64,000 bases of DNA from CALDUY01 sp046350255. GTDB taxonomy: Bacteria; Planctomycetota; Planctomycetia; Gemmatales; Gemmataceae. Position numbers and translations under genes: made by a program. The DNA lies in NCBI GenBank assembly GCA_046350255.1, contig JAXMAV010000009.1, forward strand, positions 1-64,000. The letters are read 5' to 3'. The notes below the pieces were generated by a model. The model searched no databases. It saw nothing but the letters and a program-made list of their open reading frames with translations, and was not told where the DNA came from. Below, piece after piece: positions 44,443 through 53,917 of this stretch (its first letter is position 1; every line of letters begins with the position of its first letter).

Positions 44443-46203
44443 TTATTTGTCCGTTTCGTTGAATTGGCGGAGCATGCGCTCGAGGATGTCCACAGCTTCT
44501 CCTTCTTGCCATGTGGTTAGATAGTTTCGACCCCATTCGAGCAGAGGTGTAAAGGTGTCGGCAGCGAAGCCGAGTTTCTGGGTGGACTCGGCCAACTCGC
44601 AGAGCTCAGCAGCCACCTCTCTTGCGGAGTTGATTTGTCCACAGTTGTGGTGTTCGACTGCGATGGCCTTGAGAATGAGGCATAGATTATGTCGTGATCG
44701 GATGGAGTGGCCATTCAGTGTCAGTGCATGACGAAGATCCTGTGCTCCGGCATTGAGTTGCTCTTGATTGGCGCGGTGAATGCCTCGTTCGGTCAGGCGA
44801 TCACTTAGGGTGCCACGTAACTCCTCGGTTGGCAAGACTACTAGCGCTTTTTGGACCAGTTCGGCCGCGTGTTCTGGCTCGCTGGTGAGATCTTCAAGGT
44901 GGCCAAGGATCTGGCCAAGTAATTCCTCGTGGAACTGCAAGCTGATGCCAAGGACATCGGCAATGGACCGTGCTAGCAGCCATTCCCGGGTGGCCGGAAG
45001 CAACTGAGGCGGCCGCGTGCTCACATACGTCCCGGCGAGTGCCAGAGCTGTGCGCATCGCCAGCAGTTGGGCATCGGCAGCCAGAACATGGGTTGGATTT
45101 TCGAGCAGCGCATATCCCGGGTTACAATGCACAAACTGCGTGCAGCCAGCGTCACAGGTCGATGGACCACCGACCACTTTGCGCCACCCTGTCGATTTTG
45201 CTCGCTGGCAGGTTTCCTCACTGGGGCAGAGGGTTTGCAGGTTCTTCCGCGCGGTCTCTGCCTGACCCTGCAGCAGAGCATAGCGCACCGGGGCCAGCCG
45301 GCTGTAGCATTGCCGCAGCGCAGTACCGAGATGCTCGGCCGCAGGTTCTGGAGGACCGCCTCCATAGCTCGAGGGCACTCCCTGTACCCGGGCGATCACT
45401 TCACCCAGGAGTTGTTTCGCCTGGGTGGGGGCTCCCATACGGCGATACCAGTTCATGCCGAACGGCAAAGGCACCGACTGCGCACCCGCAACATGGCTGA
45501 GTGAGCGGCCCCGTTCAAAAACAGTTAGGCCCGACGTTTCCACCTCCAAATCGACCAGCAGGTCGCGCAGGGCTGCCCCCGTTTGCGGATGGTTCGCATC
45601 CACCTCCTCAGCGCGGGCAGTCAGCAGACGACGCAACTGGGCTAGCAGTTGCTCTCTGCCTGCCTGGCGGGTTTCTTCCTCGATTTGCTCACCATACACC
45701 TGCCCGCGTGCCTTAACCCACTCGTTCCAGTAGCCGTTATCCCAGACCGCTGTCGTCAGGTAGGTGATCGCGTTACCCCAGCGTTCGACGGAATTGGTTC
45801 TGTCGGAGGCCGGGGTCGCCTGCGCGCGAGCGAGCAACGCCGTACCCAGGCGATGCGCCAAACCCTGATGGCCCAGATTCTGCCGATAGCCATGGCTGCA
45901 CAACTCCATGGCCTTCTGTACCATTCCGGCAACAAGATACAGGTCGGTCAGTGCTTCAGGCTCGCTCTCAAGGGAAAGTCGGGCCAGGGATGGGCCGAGA
46001 GAGGCCAGTCGACTCTGGACGAAGGCGATTCGCTCTGCCTCGGCAAGTTGGGCAACACGCACAGTCAGCACGCGAAGGATCGCCCGCACGAGTGAGGAGG
46101 AGCAAGCCGACGGCACGGCGGCGCAGATTTTGCTTAAACGGTCGAAATCAGGCCTTTCGACCGCATCGCGTAGGGTATCCACCAGAGAGAGCGGTTGATT
46201 CAT
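44443..46203 (-). CDS. Large helical-repeat protein, function unknown
   Basis: This 586-residue protein is mostly helical, with TPR-like pairs (LYLVAGMVQKAMELCSHGYR) and at the end a run (GAQDLRHALTLNGHSIRSRH then NLCLILKAIAVEHHNCGQIN). A Cys cluster (CPSEETCQ, TCDAGC, FVHCNPG) near DNA 45,120-45,230 could bind metal. No catalytic motif is visible. It precedes the CHAT gene by 16 bp and follows the membrane zinc-ribbon gene by 15 bp. A sensor or scaffold feeding the CHAT protein is the inferred role. Confidence 0.6.
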   Translation of the reverse strand: MNQPLSLVDTLRDAVERPDFDRLSKICAAVPSACSSSLVRAILRVLTVRVAQLAEAERIAFVQSRLASLGPSLARLSLESEPEALTDLYLVAGMVQKAMELCSHGYRQNLGHQGLAHRLGTALLARAQATPASDRTNSVERWGNAITYLTTAVWDNGYWNEWVKARGQVYGEQIEEETRQAGREQLLAQLRRLLTARAEEVDANHPQTGAALRDLLVDLEVETSGLTVFERGRSLSHVAGAQSVPLPFGMNWYRRMGAPTQAKQLLGEVIARVQGVPSSYGGGPPEPAAEHLGTALRQCYSRLAPVRYALLQGQAETARKNLQTLCPSEETCQRAKSTGWRKVVGGPSTCDAGCTQFVHCNPGYALLENPTHVLAADAQLLAMRTALALAGTYVSTRPPQLLPATREWLLARSIADVLGISLQFHEELLGQILGHLEDLTSEPEHAAELVQKALVVLPTEELRGTLSDRLTERGIHRANQEQLNAGAQDLRHALTLNGHSIRSRHNLCLILKAIAVEHHNCGQINSAREVAAELCELAESTQKLGFAADTFTPLLEWGRNYLTTWQEGEAVDILERMLRQFNETDK

Positions 46204-46218
46204 TGGGGGGACCAGGAT

Positions 46219-47550
46219 TCAGGGAAGCCATTCCAGAGCGCGTGCGATCCATGTGCTCTGATCGGGGTCGAGTTTGTCGGGAAGTATGCCGCCAAAAAAA
46301 CGTAACTTGCCAGGAGCGATGCTGCGGCAGAGCAGGGCGTGCAGGCCGGGTTCGCGGTCTCGGATGAGCTGCTGTACTTGTTGCTGCGGCAATTCGCCCC
46401 TTGTCCCGGGTAAGTTGAGGGCAGCTGCCTGCCCTGCTGGGATGGGCAATAAGACGGCCAATTGCAATGGCAGTGTGCGTCCAACCGGCAGTACGCAGTA
46501 TTCCTCAATCACTCGAAGGATGCGAGAATAAATTTCGACTTGAGGCAAGAGTTTCGCTTCAGGCACCTTGCCTAGTTGCTCAGGATCTAGGACGAATATC
46601 ATGCCATGGATAAGCTTCCAGTTGAGCACATTCTTCACGAGCAACGGCGTGCTCTCTAGCCACGGTTGCGCTAGGTTATGAAAAGCGAGTAGTTCGCCAC
46701 TCCGCTTTCGTCGCAACACAAAGCTGAGGGAGAGTGTGTAGCGATTGCCAGGCTTTTCGCAGACACTGGTGTCGACGCGAAACGCTCGATACAGCACCTT
46801 CTCGCTCAGTTCCAGTTCCAGTTCACTCATGTCCCAGGCGGGGGCGAACGATCCGCGTTGCGTGGTGCCCGATGTGAGATGGTAGAACAGATGGGCCATG
46901 ACCGCATGTTTGGAACGGATCGAGGAACCGGCCAGAGCGATGTGCCGCGAGGTGTTTGTGCCAGCGAGGGAGGCCAGCGGGTGAGGCCGATAGCACCCGG
47001 TTATATGCTCGGTATCACGGCACACCAGGGGTTGGGGACGCCGGAGCAGGAACTGTCCGAGAATCGACCAGCGAGTTGCGCCACACTCACAGGTTCGCCA
47101 GAAGAGCGCCTCGGGATAGGGGCGCAAGCGGGGTTGCACTGTCTTGCACTTGGGGCAATAGACGAACGGTTCCTGCATCGGATTGCTGCATAGGGGGCAG
47201 AAGAAACTCCGACGGAGGAATCGTGCCAATCTCCTCTCCAGCCACCATGCTGTCAGCACAAAAGGAAAGAGAAGGAAACGCACTACTACCAGAATCAGGT
47301 CGATCGGGGCCAGGAATAGAAGAGCTGGAATGGCGATGGCCACACTGCCTGGACCGATGCGTTCCAGTGAAGCAACCAGCATTGCGGAAAGCAACACCGG
47401 TCGGGAGGATCCCTGGTTAATGGGAACATAGTCGCCGTCATCATCGACGCGCCGCAGGCGCGTCTTGAGAAGGGCGTCCCCCTCATCACCTATCTGGTCG
47501 ATCAACTGCTGGGCGGTCATACTGGTTGGGCGCGGTTGAGTGGTCATCAT
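46219..47550 (-). CDS. Membrane zinc-ribbon protein with degenerate P-loop
   Basis: This 443-residue protein has a hydrophobic stretch at residues 67-102, enough for one hairpin or two short helices. A zinc ribbon follows (CPLC at 118-121, CPKC at 132-135), then a second set (CECG at 154-157, Cys177). HIALAGSSIRSKHAVMAHLF at 203-222 occupies the place of a P-loop strand and helix, but the GK pair is replaced by SK. It therefore looks like an inactive relative of the two zinc-ribbon GTPases of this operon, tethered to the membrane. Start codons at 47550 and 47547 are equivalent. Confidence 0.65.
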   Translation of the reverse strand: MMTTQPRPTSMTAQQLIDQIGDEGDALLKTRLRRVDDDGDYVPINQGSSRPVLLSAMLVASLERIGPGSVAIAIPALLFLAPIDLILVVVRFLLFPFVLTAWWLERRLARFLRRSFFCPLCSNPMQEPFVYCPKCKTVQPRLRPYPEALFWRTCECGATRWSILGQFLLRRPQPLVCRDTEHITGCYRPHPLASLAGTNTSRHIALAGSSIRSKHAVMAHLFYHLTSGTTQRGSFAPAWDMSELELELSEKVLYRAFRVDTSVCEKPGNRYTLSLSFVLRRKRSGELLAFHNLAQPWLESTPLLVKNVLNWKLIHGMIFVLDPEQLGKVPEAKLLPQVEIYSRILRVIEEYCVLPVGRTLPLQLAVLLPIPAGQAAALNLPGTRGELPQQQVQQLIRDREPGLHALLCRSIAPGKLRFFGGILPDKLDPDQSTWIARALEWLP

Positions 47551-47564
47551 GGCAGGTCCAGGGA

Positions 47565-48665
47565 TTAGCCAAGTTGGTGGAGCGACCAGAACAGGGGATG
47601 TTCGACGCCGATGGGCGACGGCGTGCCGACCAATCCGGTGGGCCCCAGCGCACTGCCGAGGCTACTCACGGTGAAGTAGGCTGTGCGCGTGAAACTGTGG
47701 TCCGCCACTGCAAGGAGGTTGTTGTGCCCCATCTCACGGAGAATCTCGCGGCAGGCCGCGCTGCTGCGTCGAAATGCGGTCTGTCGGGTTGAGTTGAACT
47801 TGCGCCAGAAGTTCGGATCAGTCCCGCCACCCGGTAGGAGGTCCGCCTGGTTGTGATGAGGGAAGACGAATTCGTCAGCCTTGGTCAGGACAACGGCGAG
47901 GGTTTTGCGAATCCGCGGAAGGCGGTTCTGTTGCCTCCGTTCCTTCTGGCGCAGCGCCGTCACAATGTGCGAAAGAGCTTCCGAGGCTCGCGAGCGTTCG
48001 CTCATGCTGGCAGCTCCGGCCGGCTCTACCAGGTAGATGATGCCCGCGGCATGTTCGAGATACCGCAGGAACTGGACATTCGTCAGACTGTGCACCAGTT
48101 CGCCAGCAGGATCGTAGAGTACCAGATTGGAGAGTTGTACCGATTTGCCTCGTCCACGCAGACAACGTACGGTCACCGGGGGGATGCCTTCGTCCTTCTG
48201 CTTCCGCGACTGAGTACCCTGCGGGAGAACGTGATTGCGAACCAGATTGGCATGTAATTGCTGGAAGTACTCGTAGCTGGCGTCATCCTCGAACATCGGG
48301 GTGACATAGGGATCCTCTTCACGAGCTAGCTGGTCGCGGAGTTGATGTAGCAGGCCCCAAATGTATAGCGTCTTGCCCGATCCGGAGATTCCTACCACGG
48401 CAACGATTCGCTGTTTCGAGCGCCCGGCATGATAGGGCAAATCGTGATGGCAGCGTGGGCAAACCCGGAACCCAGTCATCATGGTGTCACGCGGGCAGGC
48501 TGCATGAGAATGGTCCCGTTGCCACCAGCGTCGTTTCGGGCCATCGAAGATCAACGGCGCGTTTGCTCCCAGGTGGGGATCCTGTACCTTGTGATAGGCG
48601 CATTTGAAGCGAGCATCTCGCGGTCGGAACCGGGCGAAACAGCGGTAGCAGATGATCGGGGCCAT
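47565..48665 (-). CDS. Zinc-ribbon GTPase-like protein 1
   Basis: This 366-residue protein starts with Cys-rich ribbons (CYRC at 6-9, CPRC at 69-72). The GTPase domain has P-loop GISGSGKT (92-99), a DPAG Walker-B/G3 box (185-188) and TKAD (261-264) as G4. This is the TRAFAC-like type classed among the double-GTPase (DO-GTPase) families of predicted conflict systems. ATG 48665 (MAPII) is preferred to a GTG two codons earlier. It lies next to the GAP1-like giant protein, its probable regulator or partner. Confidence 0.75.
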   Translation of the reverse strand: MAPIICYRCFARFRPRDARFKCAYHKVQDPHLGANAPLIFDGPKRRWWQRDHSHAACPRDTMMTGFRVCPRCHHDLPYHAGRSKQRIVAVVGISGSGKTLYIWGLLHQLRDQLAREEDPYVTPMFEDDASYEYFQQLHANLVRNHVLPQGTQSRKQKDEGIPPVTVRCLRGRGKSVQLSNLVLYDPAGELVHSLTNVQFLRYLEHAAGIIYLVEPAGAASMSERSRASEALSHIVTALRQKERRQQNRLPRIRKTLAVVLTKADEFVFPHHNQADLLPGGGTDPNFWRKFNSTRQTAFRRSSAACREILREMGHNNLLAVADHSFTRTAYFTVSSLGSALGPTGLVGTPSPIGVEHPLFWSLHQLG

Positions 48666-48753
48666 GATCACTTCACCTGGGTGGACGGGAGGAGGGAGGC
48701 GTCAACAACTCCTACGATGTGACTGTGGCATTCCTTTCGCGCCGCACGCGGAA

Positions 48754-51700
48754 TTAGTACCACAGGGGGGTGCTGTTGTAGAGCCAGCCCAGCGCTCCAC
48801 ATTTCCGCTGGAATCGAGCCACAATGCTCTCCGCATTGGTCAGCCCGCGCTCCCGAAGTTGCTTCTCCAGTTCCTGGAACGTTCGGGTTGCGGTCTCGCC
48901 CGAAACTTCCGTGCGAAAGTGTTTCCAGAAGCGCGGATGGCAGAGTTGATCTGCACGCTGGAGTACTTGCCGGGGTTCATCACCTTCCAGCAACAGGTAG
49001 CCCAGCAGCGTACAGGCCAGGCGACCATGAAGGACACGACGGTTGCTGTCGGGTATAGCTGCCAGACCGACGAGCGAGCTGGCCAGCTTTGAAGTAGCAT
49101 TCCGTTGGGCCTCATAAATCACGGTGGCGAACTTCGCTCGCGCATGTAAAGCTTCCATCTGCCGCTCATTGCCGAGATCACCCATGTCATCAGGCGGATC
49201 CTGCAGAATCGAGTAAAGTGGATCTTCGTAACTGTGCGTCTCCAGAAGTTGCTCATACGAGGTCATCCCAGGCAGTTTCGCAAGCGCCCGCGCAGCCTCC
49301 AGCGAAGCTGGCGGATCGGACGGAGCGCGAAAGAGACTTTCGCCCGCAGCAACGAATCGCGTGCAGAAAGATCGCCGGGGCCCCCGATCAGCAAGGGTGT
49401 CGAAAAGACGACTCCACACTTCCGATAAGTGGGCATTGAGGGCCGAGCCCACCGCGTGCAGCATGGGGACCATCTGCGGGATCTTTTCGCGGAATTGCTC
49501 GATTGGCCAGTCCTGTACGTGAAACGCCACACAGCGCAGGTAGAGAATGAGTTGTTTCGATGTCAGCTCTGGGGCGATAGCCTGGATGCCATGACGCAAC
49601 GTGACGGCCAGGCTCAGCGCGCCCGGCTCCAGGCCACTGCGTTGCTCGTCCGCCGTTTCGATCTGCGACTTCCAGCGGTTAAGGACGGTGACGATACCTT
49701 CACGCAATGCAGGCAGGACCGCCTCGCGCACTGAGTGAGGTGCTTGCAGTCGAATCAGGTCCTGGGCTGCCACCAGACCCGGTTCGCTGTGGCAGGTGTC
49801 CAGTTGAGCTACCAGACGGGAGGCGACGGGTTTCAGTTCCCCCGTTCGCTCAAGTAGGTCCACACAGTGCCGGTGATCCTTTGACGAGTCGAACCATCGG
49901 TCGATCTCCTGACGAAACTTGTTTCCATTCCCCGGCGTACAGCGATCGAGAAGTAGATCCGCCAGCCCCTGGCGCACAGCCGCATGCTCAATGATCTCTT
50001 TCTGTACCGATGAAGGTGCGCCCGTCGGTCGAGCGATCTGCGGATACTTCTCGAGCATCTCAATGCCGACCAGAATCATCGCTCGTTCTCGATCGGCACT
50101 GCTGCTTTTCGTTTGGAGTTTGGCAATGCGCGAACAGGCTTTCGTGAGCCAGGCTGCCTCCACACGATCTATCTCGGCCAGTCGTAATCCCTCGAACAGC
50201 CCCTCCAATCGCGATGCTTCCAGGCCATGTTCCTTTTCCATCCAGCGTGCGCAGCGTACGCCGACCTCGCTGAAGAACCAGCGCCGTTCCTCGAAGGTGG
50301 GCAACATGCGACCGACCTGTTCCAGCGGCTGCTGCAGGGCAGCGCCCAGCGACGTGGAAGACACCTGTACTCGCAGGGGACGCATCAGCATGGCGAGGAC
50401 CAGCTGCACGAGATGCATCAGCAGGACATTTCGATCTTCCGTATTCGGTTCGTTACCCTGCGCCTGCTCCAATGTTCGAAGAATCACTGCATGCGTCTCG
50501 CCAAGCGTCTGTAGTGCTGCCCAGGTTTGGGCCTCGTCCGGTGGCTCCAGCGCGCGGATCAGCCGCGCGGCCCCCTGGTGCGAGTAGGCACTGATCAGGG
50601 AAGCGTACTCCGAGGGTTGCACCTGTCGGCAGGCCTCGCATACGTGGCGATGCACTCCATGATGGACTGTGTCAGACGGCATGGACCAGAATCGCGCAAG
50701 AATGGCCGAGGATGTTAGGTCACGGCCAATCGTCTCGTAGATGAGCGGCTCCTGGCAGGCGTGACGCCATTCACTCTGCAGGGCGATCAGGTATTCCGGA
50801 CGGTTGGCGTAAATGGAAGCCAGCTGATCCGGCGACGCTGTTCGCTCTCGCACCAGCTGAATCAGGAAGTCTCCCCCCACTTCAGGATGATCTGGAGCGA
50901 TGTCATGCAAAAGCTCCAACCGTTCTCCTAACTGTTCGGGGGAGGTGAAGGGTGATTCAAGCATCACGGGCAGAACAAAACTTGCCAGAGCATCGTGGAG
51001 CTTGCCACGCTCTGTCGATGGCATTTGTAGCAAGAGATCAGCGAACTGCGCAGAAGCCTGCTGCACGAAGCGTTTCCCGGTGCGCGAGGCCGTCTGGCAC
51101 GAGCGGAGAATGCTCCACAAACCCTTGAACCGGTCCAGATGGTTCAGAGTCAATCCCTTGTTGAGGAACGCTTCGAGGCTCTCGAAGCACCGAGAGAGAA
51201 TCGGTTCGCGCAGATCGCCCAGCGCGGGGGTGCGACTGACGGATTCCAGTAGTTCACTCATCACCTGCGGCGAATTGCGCTTGAAGGCGATCTGAAACAA
51301 TCGAGCGAAACTCTGGATGAGCGAGTCGCGGATCTTGCGACGCTCTGTCTCACTTAGCGGGGGATAAAGTGTCAAGGCGGCATGCAGGTAGCCATGAGAC
51401 AGACCCTCGAACAGTGCGGTGTCAGCCTCGGTCAGGCGGGGCCAGGCTTCGAGGAACTTCTCGCAGATCTTGAGGAATTCTGGGTTGCCTTGTCGAACGC
51501 GGGGTGCGATTTGAGCGAACAGTTCGTAGCTGCGCAGGTCGAGTCCGCGCGACCATTCCTGCATCTCACGTAGCTGTTCCAGACCCGAGGTTTCACCAAC
51601 GAAGTCAAAGCGACTACCCTGATCACGCAGGCGTTGAAGCGTCTCCCACTTCCCCTCGGCCAGCAGTTTGACGAACAACTTGGAAAGTGATCCCGAGGCT

Positions 51701-52635
51701 GGGAGCAGATGTTTGTGAGTTCGCGCGTCGATCACCCAGAAGGGAAAGTTGGCCTGGCCCGGCGAAGGCGGTTTGACTGTATTGTGTCCGGTGGTCATCA
51801 CCAGCTGTCGTTTCCAGTGATGCGGCATCGAACGGTCGCCATCCTGGTCGCCCGCATAGGTGGAGAAGGTCAGGCGTCGGCGACAGTGATAGGGCAACAG
51901 CGCGAATAGAAACGAGGCCACGCTCCAGGCGGTGATATCGTCGCCGCCGTTATCTCCCAGGCCAACGATGAGGAGTGGGCGGCGCTGGTCCTGGGGGCAA
52001 AGGTAGGCTTGGAGCAAAAGCGTGTCGAGCGTTGTCGACCCCAGCGCGACACGGAGAGGCGTCCAGATGCGATCTCGGAAGTCACGATCCAGTTCGGCGC
52101 GGAGTTCGCGCACCTCGTCGAGGGGGACGACCAGCGGGTCGAGGTCAGCAAGGCGTGCAACCTCCCCAGGTGGCAAGTTGGCCAGTTTCCCCACCTCCCA
52201 GCCAAGTCGCATGTAGAGTTGATCGTGACGGGCACAGAACCCTGAGTCGGCCGACTTTCCGGGAATGGGGTAGCGCTGTGGGCTGCGGGTCTCGATCCAG
52301 CGCAGCAGAGCCACGATGTCATGGTCGATGGCTGCCAGGGTTTCTCCCGAGACGATCAGGCTGTGGGCAAGAAAATTGCCTGGTCGGCGAAGCTCATCGG
52401 TGCCGGAATAGACGATTCGATGCAGGACGACGCGACCATCTTCGAGCCCATACCAGCCCCAGGTGATTGGTTCGAGGTCGCTGCGCTGCTCTGGTCGATA
52501 GTAGACGCAGTGCTGTTCGAGGTCGTCGTGCTGGTCCAGCCCGCGCGAGCGTGCCACTGACTTCCAGCCGCGCCCCTCGACGAGGCCGACCGGAGCAGAG
52601 GCGAAAAAGTGCTGTTCGAGGGTGATGTGATCCAC
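48754..52635 (-). CDS. GAP1-N2-like GTPase-associated protein
   Basis: This 1,293-residue protein opens with LEQHFFASAPVGLVEGRGWK followed by VARSRGLD. Further on come VLHRIVYSGTDELRRPGNFL and AHSLIVSG, the signature of the GTPase-associated protein 1 N-terminal type 2 domain. A middle segment and a very long helical tail follow. The family is found next to the zinc-ribbon/double GTPases, and here it sits between two of them, which supports the assignment. The start is GTG 52635. Its job is presumably to regulate, or be the scaffold for, those GTPases; no direct experiment on the family is known to me. Confidence 0.8.
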   Translation of the reverse strand: MDHITLEQHFFASAPVGLVEGRGWKSVARSRGLDQHDDLEQHCVYYRPEQRSDLEPITWGWYGLEDGRVVLHRIVYSGTDELRRPGNFLAHSLIVSGETLAAIDHDIVALLRWIETRSPQRYPIPGKSADSGFCARHDQLYMRLGWEVGKLANLPPGEVARLADLDPLVVPLDEVRELRAELDRDFRDRIWTPLRVALGSTTLDTLLLQAYLCPQDQRRPLLIVGLGDNGGDDITAWSVASFLFALLPYHCRRRLTFSTYAGDQDGDRSMPHHWKRQLVMTTGHNTVKPPSPGQANFPFWVIDARTHKHLLPASGSLSKLFVKLLAEGKWETLQRLRDQGSRFDFVGETSGLEQLREMQEWSRGLDLRSYELFAQIAPRVRQGNPEFLKICEKFLEAWPRLTEADTALFEGLSHGYLHAALTLYPPLSETERRKIRDSLIQSFARLFQIAFKRNSPQVMSELLESVSRTPALGDLREPILSRCFESLEAFLNKGLTLNHLDRFKGLWSILRSCQTASRTGKRFVQQASAQFADLLLQMPSTERGKLHDALASFVLPVMLESPFTSPEQLGERLELLHDIAPDHPEVGGDFLIQLVRERTASPDQLASIYANRPEYLIALQSEWRHACQEPLIYETIGRDLTSSAILARFWSMPSDTVHHGVHRHVCEACRQVQPSEYASLISAYSHQGAARLIRALEPPDEAQTWAALQTLGETHAVILRTLEQAQGNEPNTEDRNVLLMHLVQLVLAMLMRPLRVQVSSTSLGAALQQPLEQVGRMLPTFEERRWFFSEVGVRCARWMEKEHGLEASRLEGLFEGLRLAEIDRVEAAWLTKACSRIAKLQTKSSSADRERAMILVGIEMLEKYPQIARPTGAPSSVQKEIIEHAAVRQGLADLLLDRCTPGNGNKFRQEIDRWFDSSKDHRHCVDLLERTGELKPVASRLVAQLDTCHSEPGLVAAQDLIRLQAPHSVREAVLPALREGIVTVLNRWKSQIETADEQRSGLEPGALSLAVTLRHGIQAIAPELTSKQLILYLRCVAFHVQDWPIEQFREKIPQMVPMLHAVGSALNAHLSEVWSRLFDTLADRGPRRSFCTRFVAAGESLFRAPSDPPASLEAARALAKLPGMTSYEQLLETHSYEDPLYSILQDPPDDMGDLGNERQMEALHARAKFATVIYEAQRNATSKLASSLVGLAAIPDSNRRVLHGRLACTLLGYLLLEGDEPRQVLQRADQLCHPRFWKHFRTEVSGETATRTFQELEKQLRERGLTNAESIVARFQRKCGALGWLYNSTPLWY

Positions 52636-52661
52636 AGGCCGAATCCTCGACGAAGAGACGA

Positions 52662-53870
52662 TCAGATGTAGCCCCAGCGATGCAGGATCCAGAGGAGCGG
52701 TTCCTCGACACGGCGCGGTTGCGGGTCAAGGATCTTCGCCACCGTTCGCCCACGGTCATCCACCTCCTCCGTGGGCGATTTACCCAGGGCAGAGGCCGCA
52801 AAGAAGCTGACCTCGCGGAACTTGCGTTTCGCGATGGTGACGAGGTTGGGCATGCCCAGTTCAGCAGCGAGATGCCGGGCTACCCGGGTACTAATGCGTC
52901 CGGCCAGCCCCGGATTGTACTTGCCCCCGCCCTGCTCGCGGAAAGGCCCGCGCGTGCCATCCGGTCGCACATCAACCGCCTTGTCAGGGTTAAACACCCC
53001 AGGCGCGTCGCACTTGGTGAGCACCACAGCCAGTGTCTTGTTGAGTTTCCCAGTCTTGCTCCCACGACTGACCGCGTTGATCATCGCGTTCAGAGCCTCG
53101 TCGGCGGGTTTCGCATATAGCGCGTAATCGGGAATGTCCTCGTTCTGCTCACGGAGCCATTCCTGATACTTCTTGCCCACGAAGGGATCAACCATCAGGA
53201 TGATTGCCTCTGCATGGCGGAGGTAGTCGAGGTAATAGGGCTTGTTGAGATCCTGAAAAAGCTCGCCAGAAGGATCGGGAAATACCAGCGGGATGGAGAC
53301 CTCTTCCCCAACGAGAAAGCGTTTCAGCCAGCGACGTACCGGAACGCTCAGACTGATCTGGATCGATGGGAGGTTAACGGTTTTACGTAGGGTGGCCTCA
53401 GGGACGATGTTGCGTTTGAAGATGGCGTCGTGCTGAGAACGGAAGTAATCCAGGCCTTTCTGACCTTCCCAGAGTAGGCCGATCCCGAAGCTATCCTCGC
53501 GCGAGGTTTCCTCATGGAGTGTGTGGATCAGGCTGGTGACAAAGCAGGTTTTTCCCGAGGCACTCGTCCCAATGACAGCAATGGTAGACGAGTTGCCGGC
53601 TGCTTCGGGTAAATCATCCCAGCAATGCGGGCAGATCTTCATCCAGGCCAGGTCGTCGCAGTGAGGACAACGGGCGTTATAACCGAATCGCTTTGCCTGA
53701 AAGAGTGACTGATTCTTCCGCTCGTCTGGCTGGCCGGGTCGCGGTGAATCCTTGCCCTGGCAGAGGGGGTTTGGGCACAGGAACAATACCTCGCGCACCT
53801 TGATCGGTTTGGTGCACTTGTCGTTCGCACAGAACAGTTCCTGACGCGGCTTTTTCCACAGTGCGGGCAT
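52662..53870 (-). CDS. Zinc-ribbon GTPase-like protein 2
   Basis: This 402-residue protein begins with four Cys pairs (14/19, 32/37, 68/71, 80/83) forming two zinc ribbons. The GTPase core has P-loop GTSASGKT at 101-108, DPSG at 199-202, TKCD at 285-288 and a G5-like SAL in FFAASALG. All residues needed for nucleotide binding seem present. ATG 53870 has GGGAG seven bases upstream. It is paralogous to the 366-residue protein on the far side of the GAP1-like gene. The ribbons suggest contact with a nucleic acid or protein. Confidence 0.82.
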   Translation of the reverse strand: MPALWKKPRQELFCANDKCTKPIKVREVLFLCPNPLCQGKDSPRPGQPDERKNQSLFQAKRFGYNARCPHCDDLAWMKICPHCWDDLPEAAGNSSTIAVIGTSASGKTCFVTSLIHTLHEETSREDSFGIGLLWEGQKGLDYFRSQHDAIFKRNIVPEATLRKTVNLPSIQISLSVPVRRWLKRFLVGEEVSIPLVFPDPSGELFQDLNKPYYLDYLRHAEAIILMVDPFVGKKYQEWLREQNEDIPDYALYAKPADEALNAMINAVSRGSKTGKLNKTLAVVLTKCDAPGVFNPDKAVDVRPDGTRGPFREQGGGKYNPGLAGRISTRVARHLAAELGMPNLVTIAKRKFREVSFFAASALGKSPTEEVDDRGRTVAKILDPQPRRVEEPLLWILHRWGYI

Positions 53871-53917
53871 GGGCTATCTCCCTTGCCGAATCAGTGCAAG
53901 CAGTGCTAAAGAGCGCT

